Positions 63,803 through 64,000 of a DNA stretch of 64,000 nucleotides are shown here, in pieces (the stretch's first letter is position 1; every line of letters begins with the position of its first letter). The DNA is from BP-464 sp963825415 (GTDB lineage: Bacteria > Actinomycetota > Thermoleophilia > Solirubrobacterales > Solirubrobacteraceae). The stretch covers positions 868,001 to 932,000 of the forward strand of contig CAWGTD010000006.1 in assembly GCA_963825415.1 (NCBI GenBank). The letters are read 5' to 3'. The translations under genes were made by a program, and so were the position numbers. The notes under the pieces are model-generated. The model was not told where the DNA came from. It made no database searches and worked only from the letters and a program-made list of their open reading frames with translations.

Positions 63803-64000
63803 ATGGCTCGCCGCGCCCCCATCGTTCTCGCCGTTCTCGCCTGCCTGGCGGGCCCGGCCGCGTCCGCGCACGCAAGCAGCACCCAGGCCTCGATGTTCGA
63901 GGCGCCGCACGAGCTGATGAGCGACGACGCCGGCCTGCGCGCGAGCACACTCGACGAGGTGCAGAGCTTCGGCGTTCGCTGGATGCGCGTCGTCCTCTAC
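63803..64000 (+). CDS. Secreted protein, N-terminal fragment (possible glycoside hydrolase)
   Basis: The gene runs off the right edge and 66 codons are visible. A signal peptide (MARRAPIVLAVLACLAGPAA) is followed by TQASMFEAPHELMSDDAGLR and ASTLDEVQSFGVRWMRVVLY. The ASTLDEVQSFGVRWMRVVLY pattern resembles the first helix-strand unit of GH5-like TIM-barrel glycosidases common in this group. The fragment is too short to be sure. A CRP-type site lies upstream. Confidence 0.65.
   Translation, partial: MARRAPIVLAVLACLAGPAASAHASSTQASMFEAPHELMSDDAGLRASTLDEVQSFGVRWMRVVLY

Overview
The window is GC-rich, densely coded DNA with frequent GTG/TTG starts and ATGA/GTGA/TTGA stop-start overlaps. It carries a six-protein mce operon, an Rpf-like cell-wall lysin under a c-di-AMP riboswitch, a class II ribonucleotide reductase, ECF sigma factors, a PknB-type kinase, and many secreted proteins with Arg-rich cysteine-bounded tails. 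Together these suggest an actinobacterium, most likely Thermoleophilia/Solirubrobacterales. That placement is an inference from gene content; no rRNA is present.

Layout. 1-3440 (minus): a zinc/manganese-type ABC uptake operon ending in a Fur-family regulator, with a Fur/Zur-like box before the first gene. 3560-5162: a shortened DUF2294 protein coupled to an ECF sigma factor, then a convergent membrane protein. 5190-9404: multicopper oxidase, ZIP transporter, DtxR-type regulator and an unrecognised protein. 9409-11514 (minus): a secreted CocE/NonD hydrolase. 11588-22659: an SDR, a carboxymuconolactone-decarboxylase-like protein, two MlaE/YrbE permeases and six MCE proteins, all joined by stop-start overlaps. 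22711-24749: a second CocE-type hydrolase with three frame breaks.

24763-35141 is an integrated element of about 10.4 kb. A 46-bp direct repeat of the tRNA-Thr(CGT) 3' part bounds it, and the intact tRNA, an excisionase-like HTH gene and a tyrosine integrase lie at the right end. The interior is mostly small unrecognised membrane or secreted proteins. The spacers hold copies of an imperfect palindrome family, so the element reads like an array of gene cassettes.

35406-46182: CAP protein, L,D-transpeptidase, subtilase with FG-GAP repeats, a third CocE-type hydrolase, a phosphofructokinase with PPi-type residues, PHP phosphoesterase, UppP, DNA polymerase III delta-prime and thymidylate kinase. 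46204-52731: long coiled-coil protein, secreted membrane protein, NrdJ. 52836-53781: a GrpB-family gene between long imperfect inverted repeats. 53811-64000: LVIVD protein, universal stress protein, lipoprotein, Ser/Thr kinase, PLC-like enzyme, SDR, ECF sigma with a fused zinc-finger tail, thioesterase, Rpf-like lysin, small winged-helix proteins, and the start of a secreted protein behind a CRP-type palindrome.

Sequence quality. At least ten single-base frame breaks lie between 1 and 35 kb, several in genes expected to be intact. Repairing each by one base gives normal lengths and, at several, an exact stop-start overlap. Many are in short homopolymers, so base-calling error is the simplest explanation. 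Apparent fusions such as ATPase-permease and MlaE-MCE should not be taken at face value.
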